DNA from: Chrysopilus asiliformis
Taxonomy: Eukaryota > Arthropoda > Insecta > Diptera > Rhagionidae
NCBI GenBank assembly: GCA_964034945.1
Contig: OZ035961.1
Location: 91,152,491 to 91,216,490 of the forward strand
Reading direction: 5' to 3'
Length of the DNA: 64,000 bases
This document shows positions 9,109-21,651 of this stretch, one piece after another. The notes below the pieces were generated by a model, which saw only the letters and a list, made by a program, of their open reading frames with translations, did no database searches and was not told the origin of the DNA. The number at the start of each line of letters is the position of its first letter. The stretch's first letter is position 1. The position numbers were made by a program, and so were the translations under genes.

Positions 9109-12100
9109 TTTTCACACCACAATTTAAAAACACAACCAATAAAATCTCGGGGTTTTTTCACCCCAACAGACATAGAAATCTAAACGAAATCCACTTTAGT
9201 ATGAGGAAACACTTAAAGTTAGTGCGGGTTGTAATTGTCGGGAAATTTATGTAAATTCTCTAAAGAATCCTTTTTTATCTTCTTCCGTCCTTTACGACCA
9301 AAAACAGAAACAAGTTCGGAGTGAAGGAAGCACACAAAAACAGGATTGTGAACGACGATACTATCTTGAATCCTGGATTTAGTTTCTAGATTGCTTTCAG
9401 TATCCTTCGCCAATATGGTTTCGTTTTACCATACATGAACCAACCACCCTCCCAAAAACTCCAAGTCCAGGACTTTGCCGACTTTTCTCACGAGAAACCC
9501 AAGCACAGACTGGGAATCCACGGGAAATCATATATTTTTAAGGATTTAAAAAGGATTTCACTTGCTAACGTTTTCGATTAGAACCGGATGGTGTCTTTAT
9601 ATTGAAGAAAAGGTTCAGATTTAACCGACAAGATTTCCATCCTCAAAGACACACCCCCAACCGAAAGCTTTCTAGATTTTCTCTCAACCTCCTCCCGTGC
9701 TAGGGATTTTCTCCAAATAAAAAACCTTTTAGGGACTGATTGAAGCGAATTGATTGAACTGATTTCGGGATTTTATGTCTTCGTTTTATGGCTCCATCTC
9801 CACTTTTTCTCGCTGTGTTTTGCTGAAGCGATTTGGATTTGTGTTCCGTTGGAAAAAAACGAACCGGACCTGCCTAGGCTTTTAGAGATAATTTGCCTTA
9901 ATCCTTGCTCGGTGATAGAAGGAAATTTATGCATTTTGGGAGGCTTGGAGTTATCGCTTAAAGCGATTTAATTCGGGATTTTCCCTCTATTTGTAGAAAC
10001 ACGCAGGTTTTTTTCATTGCGTTGCAGTTTTTCCTTTTCTTTTGTGCGTTTTTCTATAAATTTTTGGAATTTGATTTTCCATCCCTCGTATGTTCGAATT
10101 TTATCTAAAATCAGAATTGAGAAAAGGATATTTTTGCTGAGTGGGCGTTTTCGAACATGATGTCCTTATCGCATTCAGGATTTATGGATATCAATCTTGA
10201 CATGGATTAGTGAGTGGACACTAAGACAAATCTGGTTGCATACCTCAGGCTTACATACAACCGAGAAAATTCCTTCAATGTAATAATTATGGTCATCAAT
10301 AACAGGATTATCGGCGTGTCCGAATTTTCTCGTTTTTGTGTGTTTCTTGTGCGTGTCGTTGTGAATGGCTTCCCTTAAATATCGTCAGTTATTTCCAGGC
10401 TTATTGCCGGACTTGTTTACCATTGGATGAGTTTATGTGTGTGCACAAGGATTTGGCATGCCTATACATCAGACTAGACATTTTATAGCCGTTCTATATG
10501 GAAAAATCAATAAATCCAACATAAAGTTTACGAGGAAAATTGGGTAAAAGTGCTTTTCAGCAATGCCTTATGGATATATTCCCTTTAATGGAAGTTTGCA
10601 GTAAGTTTCGGGTTAAAGGATCTCCTGTAATCCTTTATCTACGGAACCTTGGAGAAGATGCCAGGATTAATGTGTAAGATGGATGTTAAATTATTTCATC
10701 AACATTCCTTGTGGGTAACCTTGGAGAGGTTCTGGAAACTAAATTATCTTCAATTAAAAAGATAGTTGATGCAATTAAGGAATAAAGGATACCAATTAGA
10801 GTCACTCGGCTTTGTTTTGACGTTAACGTCAAAATTTTGAGATAGAGAGGGACATTTTTCCTTTACATTTTATAACTTTCTACTACAATTTTGTAATTAC
10901 AATCTAGTAATTTTGCAAATGCAGTATCTTAGATCTACAAAAGGGCGTTGAACCTTAGGTTTATAGCAGCGTTTCAAGAATTTTCTTAACGTTTCATGAG
11001 AGAATTTTCTAAAATGTCATTCAGGAGTGATTCTTTCAGACATCAAAAAGTAACCCCGCAGCTCAATTATATTAAAATTTAAAAAAGAGTCTATAGTAAA
11101 TACAAACGAAAAGGGTTTCCATATCAAATGTAGAATTCCATTTGCCTGGAAAAAAACGATGGAAAACCACAAAGTTTATGCAGATAAAAGCTCAAATATA
11201 AACAAGCGGGAACCTTTAGGGTACAAAAATAAACTGAAAGAAAAGTATTTTTTCAGGAAATCCTTAAAATATCACAAAAGTCTCGATCTTCTTTGAAATC
11301 GTCAGACATTTCAAGGGAATATTTTACGTTACTTCAATTTCAGACTTCCATCGGATCCCTGGGAAATTTAAAATAGGGTGCGGCTCACTTTTCATTCATA
11401 GTCAAAGTCTAAAATTTCTCAAAGTGAAAAATAATATTAACAGGAAAACACATTTCCTGGCGCTTTGCATCTTAAAGAAAGTGACGAAGACGAGAAAATT
11501 CTCTTGACAAGAAATTGGCAGCAAATAAAGGGCAGACCTGGCAAACAGTTTTAATTAGTCCCCAACACTTGAAGAGATCTCTTTCCCATCTTTTTCTGCC
11601 AAAAGATAGGAGATACGAAAAAAAAGAAGAAAAATGTAAAGGAAACTTTTTTCTCGTTGCCTCCCCGCACAAGGTTTCTTAATTAAAAAACTTTTTCCTC
11701 GTTTTGAATTCATTTAATCACAAAAGGATTTCGGAACGACGCTACATGCGGAGCCAAGCCACCATAGTCTTATACTTAATGCCTTCAGGAAAGGCATTTT
11801 CCCTCATTCCTCATCAGTGACTCTAGAAATCGGGCGCTAGTGAAAACTTTGCATTTCCTCTTATGTGGGTGCACACTTCGAATTTGAGGTATCAATTTAC
11901 AAGACAAATTTAAACGGATTAAGAACATTCGGCGGACATCCTTGGAGCGAATCATGGTAAATTGCATCTATTTATCCTGCATAATTGATTTCCTCGTTAA
12001 GGATTGGAAGTTAAAAATTGTGAATAAAGAAATCTGTGGAAAACTCCCAACATTCCCACGGGACTGCAATTGCAGTTTGTGGCCAATACGTTAGCAATGT

Positions 12101-15100
12101 TGAATGTGGCGACGCTTTGTCTGACGCCAGGATGCTGTCCCGACGAGCCAACAGGAGACTAAAAATCGCTTAAAATAGAACGTTGGCGTCGGGAACGAAA
12201 ACTCATAAATCGACGTCGGGACGCAATTCATAGAATCGGGACAACTGGATACGGTGGAGTTTTTTATATTGTTTGCTGGTGTTTTGTCTGTCGAGAGTCC
12301 TGGAAAATAATAAAGTTATGGACAATGCACCTCATAAGTTATCCCGAATATTTGTATGATTCACTAATCTCCGGGAGATCTTTATGTGTTTTTCATTGTT
12401 TTGATTTTAAATTAATTTTATGCGGGGTTCTTAATGAAATTCCAAACTGTTTTTGAAAGTTTTTGAAAAGTGATTTAAAGCGTGATTTTTGCAACATTCT
12501 AGGTAAACTTTTCACAATCAGAAAACTTTGAAAATAAATTTATTTAGAAAAAAAACTCCAGTACCGAAAAGAAAATCTACATTTAAAAATATCCACCCTA
12601 AAATCGTCGTCAAAAAATTAAAAAAAAGGGGTTGTTTCACCCTTCATCTGAAGACTCTAAATCCCGAAATTCGTCTCAGTGTTTCCTTGAGAAAATTTTG
12701 GGTGCGAGGGCACCCAAAACTAGAGCCGATTTAGTCAGAAACTTTTTTTTTTGGCAAAAATGACCCGTTTTCGAAAAAAAATCGTTCCCATACCTATGGG
12801 TTTTGCCTTACATCAAAATTTAATCCGAACACTTACGTTCCCATACGTAAGTGTTCGAATTAAATTTTGATGTAAGGCAGAGTTATTTAGAATCATATTC
12901 TAAACACTTCTTGTCCAAACAATTTTTTTTCAATAAAAGGAACAGTTTTCCAGAAAATCGCAAAAAATTTTCCATTTGTATGGGGAAGGGGGGAGGGAGA
13001 GGTCCAATTTTCGTCATTTTCGGGCGGGGTTTAACTTTTGGTAAAACCTTAAGCTGTGTCAAATTTCAACTTTCTACTTCAATTACTTCTCGAAGCAAAT
13101 ATCGTGCGAAAAATGTCTTTTAAAATCAGGCAAAAATTCCTGTTTCAAACATGTCAAAAAAATCGAAAACTCGATTAAAATTTTAAAAATTCGACACCAA
13201 TAACTCCAAGGAGCAGAAAAGGTCGTAAAGTGGTCGTAGTGACTTTAATTTCGTAAGTTAATCGTCGCGACGACCATTTTATAACCTTTTGTGCTACTTT
13301 GGACGTTTTAAAATATTAGAAATTTTGTCTCTGATGTGAAAAAAAGAAAATAAATGTTTGTCGTCGCACAACAGTTTGGGAAAAGAAATGTGCGAAAATT
13401 GGAAAAACGATATTTTTGAATAAGGAATGTTGGGAAAAATCAGCGCAAAATCTCTTTAACAATTTTCTTTAAAATAAAATGAAGAAAAACTATTGAAAAA
13501 TTTGAAAAAGATTTTAAACAAAAATGATTAAAAAATCGGGGCGTTTATATTTAAAATCCTGAACTTGAATGGAACTTCTTTCTTTGAGTTAATTTGCAGC
13601 TAAAAAATAAAGCTCCGAAACACTAAAAATAAAAAAATACGTGAAAAAATATGTTTTTCATCGAAACATTTCTTTCTTGCATAGTGAAAAGTTGCAATTA
13701 TTATAATAGAAACAAGGCACAATTTATCACCGTTCCTTTAGGTAACCTCAGGTGGTGGAGGCATTTTCACTTATTTTCACTTGCATGTGTTATCCAAACC
13801 TCTGAAAAACAAACCCCACCGCATTACTATGACAGAAATTCTTCTTAATCCCCTCTTCGATCTCCATCTCCATTTGGAAATTCTGCATACTCTTGAATAT
13901 TAAGCTAAGGTGTGTAGCCACCTTAACCAAAAATGACGGAACAGAATGACAAATCGTTTCCTTCAGTTGGTCGGAAAAGCATTTTTCATATTTTCCGCCC
14001 TTCTGATTTTCACGTCTCCCTGGTATCAATCAGGGAAAAGTTTTGGTTTCCAATGTTTCCCCTGAAAATTTTCCCTAAACACTGGCCCGAGGGTTGGGAT
14101 GCATGCCATGCGAACGTGTCAAACCGTAAATGATGACATGGGTCCACTTTCGACTAATTGGAATACTTTACCATCAAAAATGATTTTCGGGGCCAAGGAA
14201 AAGTTTCCTTAAGTCCAATGGGAGACCAAACAAGAACCAAGAAAGTCATTTCGGTCTTTGTTCGGAAAACTGCCCAAAATATTTAATGAAACTAATCAGA
14301 AATGATGAGATATGACGAAATAATAAAATGTTTGCCCAATAAGCTGAAGTTGCCAAAAGTTCAACAATTTTCCGTTAAAAGTTTTCCCCGGGATTCTCAA
14401 GTTTTCCTATATTTTCATTAAGGATGGGTGCTTTGTAGCAATTTTAATTAACGACTTCAAATAACGACTGTGTTAACACAAATTAGTTAACCACTTGGAC
14501 TCTTGCAACGGTCAACGAAATCCATCGAAATGGACTCGCCTGTGGAACAAAGCAAGGATAAGAGAAAAAGTTTTAAAGGATTTCCATTGAATTTAGACTA
14601 AAAACCTATTAAGACAATGGATAAAATAGGATAGACAAACCGTCGACGACTAAAACCCATGACAATTTGCAAAAACGATGCCATTTCGGCCAAGTAGTCA
14701 CCATTAATGCGAACAACTGCTTCAAAATATACGAGTTCAATGGCAGGAGGAACGTTAAAGGACCAACTTTATTCCAGGACTAATACGGGACGCCACAGTC
14801 CAGTATATGTGAATGTGGGATAAAGATAATCAATGATGGCTTCTGGATAAGTATATTACCAAATGCCCCATCAAAGGGTGTACTTAACTCGGGATAAGGC
14901 CACTAAACTGCTTTAGTCCTTAAGCTAACTTCCATTGCCATTTGGGATGTTGGTGTGCGGTTAAAGGATTCAATGCGAGCAGTTAAGGTGGTTCGGTGTC
15001 CTGCTTAGATTTTACACTGGCGTGAACATTTTGACCAAAGGCGAATGCGTTTCATATTGACAAATGATTTACGTTCCACAGTTTGGTAGTAGACGTTTAG

Positions 15101-18080
15101 CTTGCCGAAATGGACTCTGAGGAGGGCTAGAGGGTAATTATAGATATGGAAAATGGACTTTGGAAGTCATTATTAGAATTTATTGGTCATGTTGTGCAGC
15201 ATATTGCTCGTGTTCTAAATATCTGTAATAATTTTGATTCATGTGAATGCTTAGGGTGATGTTGATTGCAAGTGGTGGTTGTAATTTACGTATTTGGAGA
15301 TTAAGTTTGGTTCTCGAGAGGAAATTATGTTTGTTTGGTTAGAACAGATGAGGTTATAAAAAATAAAATCAATTTAAAGTTTTAATTTTCCAAAAAATCC
15401 AATAATTGATCAGCCATTGTGAATAGTTTTGTCTACTTACGGGCGGATTGATATTTAGTTTGTTATCGAACCAGTTTTGTGCCTGTAAGTAGGCAATGTT
15501 ACTGTTCAATAACCGATATGCAATTTTGAAACAACTGATCAAATTTTCAAAGGTTTTCTGTTACGAAAACAGTTAAAAGCTCGATAAATAAATAAATAAA
15601 TGATACAATCGAATTCAGAAGAAAATTTTCGTACTTGTAAGCAAGTTACCGTCCCGAAAATAGAACAATGGGACAATATGGGTTAAAAAAGATTAATGCC
15701 TTTTTTCACAGTAAAAAAACTATGATCTAAGAAGTAAATGAAAATCTATTGTTTTTTAAAGGGAAAAATTTTATACTGAAAAATAAAAGAACATACAAAT
15801 GATATTTCCGGTACAGTAACCAGCGTTCTGCCCGGTTTTTGGTAATGTGGTTTTCCAGTTGCGGGATAAGGTTTTTACCACCTAATTTAGATAAAAAATT
15901 CGCTGCTGCATGGTTTTTGTTAAAATTTGGTTGAGCAGCTCCTTTTTGCAGCATAATTACCGTGCTAAGAGAAAAGAATTGGCACACAAAATTGGGGGAC
16001 ATCAGCACACGACCGTGACCTCCATTGTGGCGTATTTCCGACTGCGGCGCAAATGTTTTTTCTCAAACTACGTCCAAATAAACAATTTTGTTGTTTTGTT
16101 GGTGTTCCCTTTCTTTCACTCAGCCCCCATTTGTAATGTATAAGACATTGGACTTTTCGGTAATGATTCCCTAAAAATAGGGAACAATTCCTAGATTTTT
16201 GGAAGAATTTCCTATTTTTTTTTGTTGAAAACTTGCCATGTTTTTGGAGTCATTGCAAAAAATCTCACTGTCTTGTGTATTACAATATTTTGTAGGTCCT
16301 ATTATTTCTCTCTGTGTAAATAAACCAATGCATAATAATTATGCAAAATTTCAAAGAAATCGGTTCAGTATTGATTACTGACCGATTTTGGAATCGTTGT
16401 TTTGAGAAAATCGATATTAAAGTTTTAAGCTATTTCGTAAATGCTGCGAATCCGGCTGTAAACATGACTTTAAAGTCGGATAACTTTGGCAATTTTCATC
16501 CGATCAACGTAATATTTTGAGAGATAAAAGTCGAAATATTGTGCTTTAAGAATAAGAAAAAAAATCTATTTCCCCGAAGTTTGCATGTAGGCAAGATCTC
16601 TTTAAAAAAAACTTAAAAACCAAAACTCTCTTCTTAAATTTTTAATAAAAGTAAGCATAATTAAATGGTGATTATTAGAGTACAGATTGTCAGTTAATTA
16701 CATATTGGTAATGTTCAGTCAATTCACACAATAAATCAAAGGCTGGAATCAAAATGTAACAAAGGGATTTAATCAGAGATAATCAACCATAATCGAAGTC
16801 GTTTCGGTTCATTGAACCAAACATTAAATCGGAAACTGACGTCAAGAGCAGTCAATGGACATGAAGCTCCCACATACATACTTACTGGAAAATGCACTTC
16901 ACTGTATCTGACATGTGAAAGACTGACATCAATATCAGATAAAATACCAGACAAGTATTAAAGTATCCCATAGTCGATTGTATCATAGCTGCACTTAAAG
17001 ACAGCACACCACTTAAATTAAGTTTAAAAAAAAAAAACTTTTTCTGAAGGCTGGTTCATTTTAAGTGACTAAAAATTCCATTGGAAAATTTCTACGAAAA
17101 GTCAAGGATCACAATTTCAGCACCATTTCATTATCCTTGCGGATAAATCAGCGTCAATATGTTTTACGTTACAGGCAAATGGACGACGTCAATAAACACT
17201 TTAGCCAAAAAGACATAAAACCGAATCACGTACTCACAGTCAATTCTGGAAATATTTACCCCAAGAGAGACCCAATCAGGACACAAAGGCACAGGAAGAC
17301 CGACAGAACGAAAAACGGACATCCTTTCCTCGTAAAATATTAAACTGTAGCCATTGAGTACAATGACGACGACGGTGATGATGATGATCACATCCATAAA
17401 GCTCATCCGCAAACACCCCATCGAGAGGAAACGTTGTCGTCCTGAATCCTTGGTCCTGAATTCTGAATCCTGACCGACCGAAATGAAAAGCTTTAACCGA
17501 GGCAACAACAAGGTGAAATTTACGACGTCGTACAAATGTAACAACACAAACAAACATACCAACAAACAAGCAGCATTTTCCAGGACGACCAAGGATTAAG
17601 GTTTGTTGGTTGCCATCGTCTTGAGTCCTGTTAACAAAAAGAAAAACATTGGAACCTAGCACTGAGATTGCGACAGAATCTTGCGATATTCTCAGTTCAG
17701 GATGCTGAAGTAAAGTAAAGTCTTCAACCTTTTTTTTTGTTTAATTTTGCACCTTCCAGGTTCAAGGAATGCAAGGCGAAGAGGTCAAGAATGGGTTACA
17801 TGCCATCGCCTAGATTAATTTTGCAAAGGTTTTTTTTTTCTGGTGAAAATTCTGTAGTGTTTGTAATTCAATTTTTTCGCCTTACTTACCTGTTTATCGT
17901 CGTTTTCGCATCGTTGAAAGTAATTTTGCTGTTGAATTAAATTAAAAAAAATAAAGAAACATTGCAGATAAAATCCGAGAAAATGTGTTTATTTTTGGAA
18001 CTGGTTTTTAGATGCAACCATTGTGAAAATGATTTTTGAACTTTTTTCATTCCAATTTACAAATCCAAGCAACCATTTGC
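9109..18080. other. Long intergenic stretch, no gene seen
   Basis: About 9 kb of AT-rich DNA with only short open frames and no recognisable protein motif or transposon coding sequence. Supported local structures are the 12804-12879 hairpin and an (AAAT)n tract near 15583-15605. CGGTTCAGTATTGATTACTG near 16360 resembles common diverged insect repeats but has no definable ends. Confidence 0.45.
12804..12879. repeat. Long hairpin, 34-bp arms, 8-base loop
   Basis: Arms 12804-12837 (TGCCTTACATCAAAATTTAA...) and 12846-12879 are complementary with one mismatch around the loop TTCCCATA. The arm sequence resembles the CATCAAAATCCGATTGG segment of GTCC-family repeats, so it may be a decayed copy whose tail was duplicated in inverted order. 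Confidence 0.9.
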
Positions 18081-18089
18081 AACTGACGT

Positions 18090-18340
18090 TACAATGTTAC
18101 CTTGGAAGGTGGCAAAAAGAAATGCGAGTGTTATTTTATGGCCGGTAACAGAAAACCGGTTGCAAATTGGTCACTTTGAGACCTGTAGTAAAAAACGACT
18201 GCAAATTGGTTACACTGTAACAGATGACAAAATAACCGTTGCATATCGGCTACCTTGTAACCGGTCCCAAAAAAAACGTTTCAAATCGGTTGCTTTGTGA
18301 CCGGTAGCTCAAAAACCGGTTTCAAATTGGTTGCTTGGTG
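18090..18340. repeat. Degenerate ~50-bp minisatellite, left block
   Basis: At least five irregular units of the type CAAATTGGTTGCTTTGTGAC followed by CGGTAGCTCAAAAACCGGTT. A further block in the same orientation lies at about 20600-20735, on the far side of an inverted-repeat-bounded segment, so one array seems to have been split by an insertion. Confidence 0.8.
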
Positions 18341-20608
18341 ACCGCCCAAATAGCATTTTAAGTAGCAAATATGATGTTTATCCCCATAGTTCGTCACCAT
18401 GCAGATCACGGCGATAAGCAATTTATGTAGAAAACACGTCCTTAGTCGTGCGTATGAGACGCGCAACGACACACATAGTGGCCCAACTAACAATTTTCGT
18501 CTCATAAGACTCTACTAGAGTCTTTTGAGAGTATTCATACTGGGCTATTTCACCCTTGTAGAATGCTACAATTGTTTTATGAGTGGCTCATGAGGCTTAA
18601 ATGGCGCACTTATGAGAACTTTTTTTATCTTATAACAAGACATCAGTTCTTTTTGTAAGAGTCACGAAAGTCTCACAAGAACACTATTTGAATTCTAATG
18701 AGAGTCTATTGATATTCTCATAAAACTTTCATAACAAGTACTTTATGCTTTGCTAAAAAGAGAAGAGTATATAAAAATATCTAGCCGGTTTTATTTTTGA
18801 AGAGTTAAAGTAATTTTTTAAAGAGTAAAAGTTATTTTTGAAGTGTTTATTTATTTTCGGATCCGAGTCATGTCTACGTTTGCGTATGATAATATTGTAT
18901 TAGAATTTCATATGACATAGATTTTAAATTCTATTTTTTCGGATATATAGACAAAAATTATATGGGGAATGCAATTTTACTGATAATATAACATATTTTA
19001 CTTCGAAAAAATGCGAAACCCCTCGAAAAAATTGAAAAAGGGAGATATATTATAAATCGGAAATATAATATGGAAAAATTAAATTTCTAATATAATTGAT
19101 CAAACTGTTTCAATTGTTTTAATGCGTTTTTGTTTTTAAAGAAAATAGCTTTTTGCAGTGTTTTTAGGTCCTAATTTACATATATAAGCTGTTTTTGGAA
19201 TTTCAAAGTTTTACTGTTAAAAAAGATCAAGGGAAAATATGGCGCCTGTTGACGAAGATTTATTTTAAGAATAAAATTCTACTAATAAGAACATAAGCTC
19301 GCGTTATGTCTCATATGAGCATTTTAACAAGTATTTTTATACTTAAACTTTTACAAGCGCGTTTTTATGAGAATCATATGAATTAACTGCTCATAACATT
19401 TTTATTTAAGATTTAAACTCTTTAAGTGTTAAAACTTTATAAAAAATATACAATGAGAACACAAGTTTTTAAAGGCTCGCTACAAGAGTTCAAAAATCAC
19501 CTTGTTATAAGCGTAAAAGATTCAGTAGCTCTAGTAGCGTCATACTCTTATAAAAAGAATACTATCAGAAAAAATTAGAGTGTCACTACAAGAACTATGT
19601 TATGAGAGTATCCAGTGTGTTAAGAAAGTTTAATGAGAAGATTTCAAAATTCGTAAGAGTTTTGGTCTGGAGAGTTTGTTAGTTGGGGGGGAACACTTTT
19701 CTGCGGTTTGCTACGTCGCAATTATAACGACAGGGACGTAATTAGTTGCCACATGCGCGAGCGTCATCTGACGGCATTATATCACACAATTACACAAATC
19801 ATCGAGCGGGTTTTCTTTCTCCCTCGAATGCTTGCTAGTAAACAGAGATGAACAAATAAAAACGTAAGCAGAAGACGAACGAGAAAAATCTAATGGCGAC
19901 AAATTAATGGAAACTTTTGTGGAGTGTTATTTTATAATGGACTTTTCTTCCGGTTGCATGTCGTGATTTTAATTGCCATTAAAATTTTTCGACAATATTG
20001 GATCTGAAGTTTAAACAGATTTTAATGGGCCATCAAATTATTTTGTTTTTAATCAAAAATTTCTTTAATTTTATTTTATCGGTAACATTTTTTTTTCTTT
20101 TGCAATGAAATTTTGATGCCAATAAAATTATGCTGTTTCAAAAATGTCTGCTATCCACTTTTTATGCAATATCCTTCAGTCATTCGCCTGAAATAAGAAA
20201 TTTAATTCTCGAAACGAAATCGTTTCCATCAAATGTCAGTGAGAAATATGGCGGCTGAAGGCATCAATTTTTTTTGGTGTTTCTCAGACGGGGAGCTTTA
20301 ATGAAACTTTAGTGGTAGCAGTTTCGTCACTTTTTCCATCACACGCTTCTTCAAAATTAAACTGACGTTCAGGCTCCACAGCCAATCACTATTTCGGCCC
20401 GAAAACCATCAAATGCTGCTCTATCGCCGCAGGATTTTCATGAAGCGAATGTTGCCCCAAAGATCGTGCTTGTCACTTCTTTCGCTTCTTTTACGCGGAT
20501 GTGAATTATAGGTGTAAATTTTTAATCCCGATTGTGTAAATTTCTACTCTTTCAAGTCGCAAAGAACAAATCTCATGTTCCCGTACTTTTCGATGCTGTT
20601 TGGGCGGT
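18341..20608. mobile_element. Putative TIR-bounded insertion splitting the minisatellite
   Basis: ACCGCCCAAATAGCAT (18341-18356) and the complement of ACCGCCCAAACAGCAT (20593-20608) match at 15 of 16 positions as inverted repeats. They face inward from the two minisatellite blocks. I see no convincing TSD and no coding sequence. A 1206-bp TIR element is nested at 18482-19687. The short TIR and lack of a TSD keep this tentative. Confidence 0.45.
18482..19687. mobile_element. 1206-bp TIR element, copy 1
   Basis: The ends are CCCAACTAACAA and TTGTTAGTTGGG. The subterminal region has a palindrome AGACTCTACTAGAGTCTT (about 18509) and many CTCATAAGA / TTATGAGAGT motifs in both orientations throughout. 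There is no open frame of note. A copy of exactly the same length lies at 24106-25311, roughly 98% identical by eye. A possible 2-bp TSD (GG here, CG there) is too short to trust, so the superfamily is unassigned. Confidence 0.9.
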
Positions 20609-20735
20609 TACAAATTAACAGTTCCAAATCGGTTACTTTGTGACCAATAGTACAAACACCAGTTTCAAATCCGTTAGATTGTGACCGGTGACAAGTCAAC
20701 AGTTCCAAATCTGTTATGTTGTGACCGATCGGAAA
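20600..20735. repeat. Degenerate ~50-bp minisatellite, right block
   Basis: About three units of the type CCAAATCGGTTACTTTGTGA, in the same orientation as the block at 18090-18340. An open frame of about 180 codons on the opposite strand (20544-21089) runs partly through these units and is not considered a gene. Confidence 0.75.
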
Positions 20736-21088
20736 ATTGTTGGTGTTTTTCATTGTTTTAATCGTGTTTGTTGATAATTCACTTACAAACAGTGGTATCA
20801 AATTACAAATAGTGAAGGTTGGACCATGGAAATCATACTTACAGCGTTTTCTGATGTACATTTCGAATACATGATTACATTGACGGGACACATGATCTGC
20901 CAACCCACTCCCCGTTTTCAAATTTGGACACCGAAGTGTTTTGCGAAAACGGTTGCGTGAGCTTAACTTTGTATCTATGGTTGCCAAAAAAAACTGCGTA
21001 AAAACGGTTGCGTAAATGCTACCAATTTTTACCTCCATATATTTTGCAACCCAGGTTGTGTGATCGTCGTGTAACCGGTATTTGACCA

Positions 21089-21235
21089 TTTTTATACCCG
21101 TATGGTGAAACCAAAGGGTATATTAACTTTGCTTTACCGTTTGTAACGCCAAGATCCCGTCATCACACACAAAAATGAATTACACCAGTGTGTTTAGAAT
21201 GATAAAAAAATTGAATTTTGCATGTCCGTCCGTCC

Positions 21236-21277
<42 letters not shown>

Positions 21278-21651
21278 GGCGCGGATTGCGGGCGCATGGA
21301 TTGAGCTAGAGACTTGAAATTTTGCGCAGATTCGTTTTTCGTAAAATGCGAGGCTAAATTCGTTAATGGGCAAAAATGGACCATTAGAGGGGTACCCCCC
21401 ATAGGAACGAAAATGTTTTTCGCGAATATCTCAAAAACTGGGCATCCTATCAAAAAAGTGCAAGAACAAAAGTTATTTGGGATATAATTCTACATAAAAC
21501 TCCCATACATCAAAATCCGATTGGAACAAGTTTTAAAAAAATCTTATTGGAAAATTTGAATTCAAATGAAATTTTGATACGCCGTTCAATCAAATCACCA
21601 TACGGGTCTCCAATGATTGCCAGATTGGCAATTATAGCTTTTGTTATGTTT
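21089..21651 (+). mobile_element. GTCC-family repeat, copy C (complete ends)
   Basis: It starts TTTTTATACCCGTATGG and ends GGCAATTATAGCTTTTGTTA then TGTTT. A tandem GTCT tract (about 21226-21277) is followed by TTGAGCTAGAGACTTGAAAT and CATCAAAATCCGATTGGA. Near the 3' end CACCATACGGGT mirrors the 5' ACCCGTATGGTG, and ATTGCCAGATTGGCAAT forms a small hairpin. No protein is encoded. At 563 bp this is the shortest copy with both ends. Confidence 0.88.

Noticed and set aside
17164..17662. Overlapping minus-strand open frames of 142 and 128 codons with a His/Arg run
   Set aside because: The run comes from a local GATGATGATGATG tract. The frames overlap each other, and neither shows a recognisable motif or splice context.
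18090..18340. Regularly spaced repeats, considered as a CRISPR array
   Set aside because: Units are degenerate and contiguous, without constant repeats and unique spacers, in a eukaryotic window.
20544..21089. 181-codon minus-strand open frame
   Set aside because: It runs through the degenerate minisatellite and has no domain motif or coding signature.
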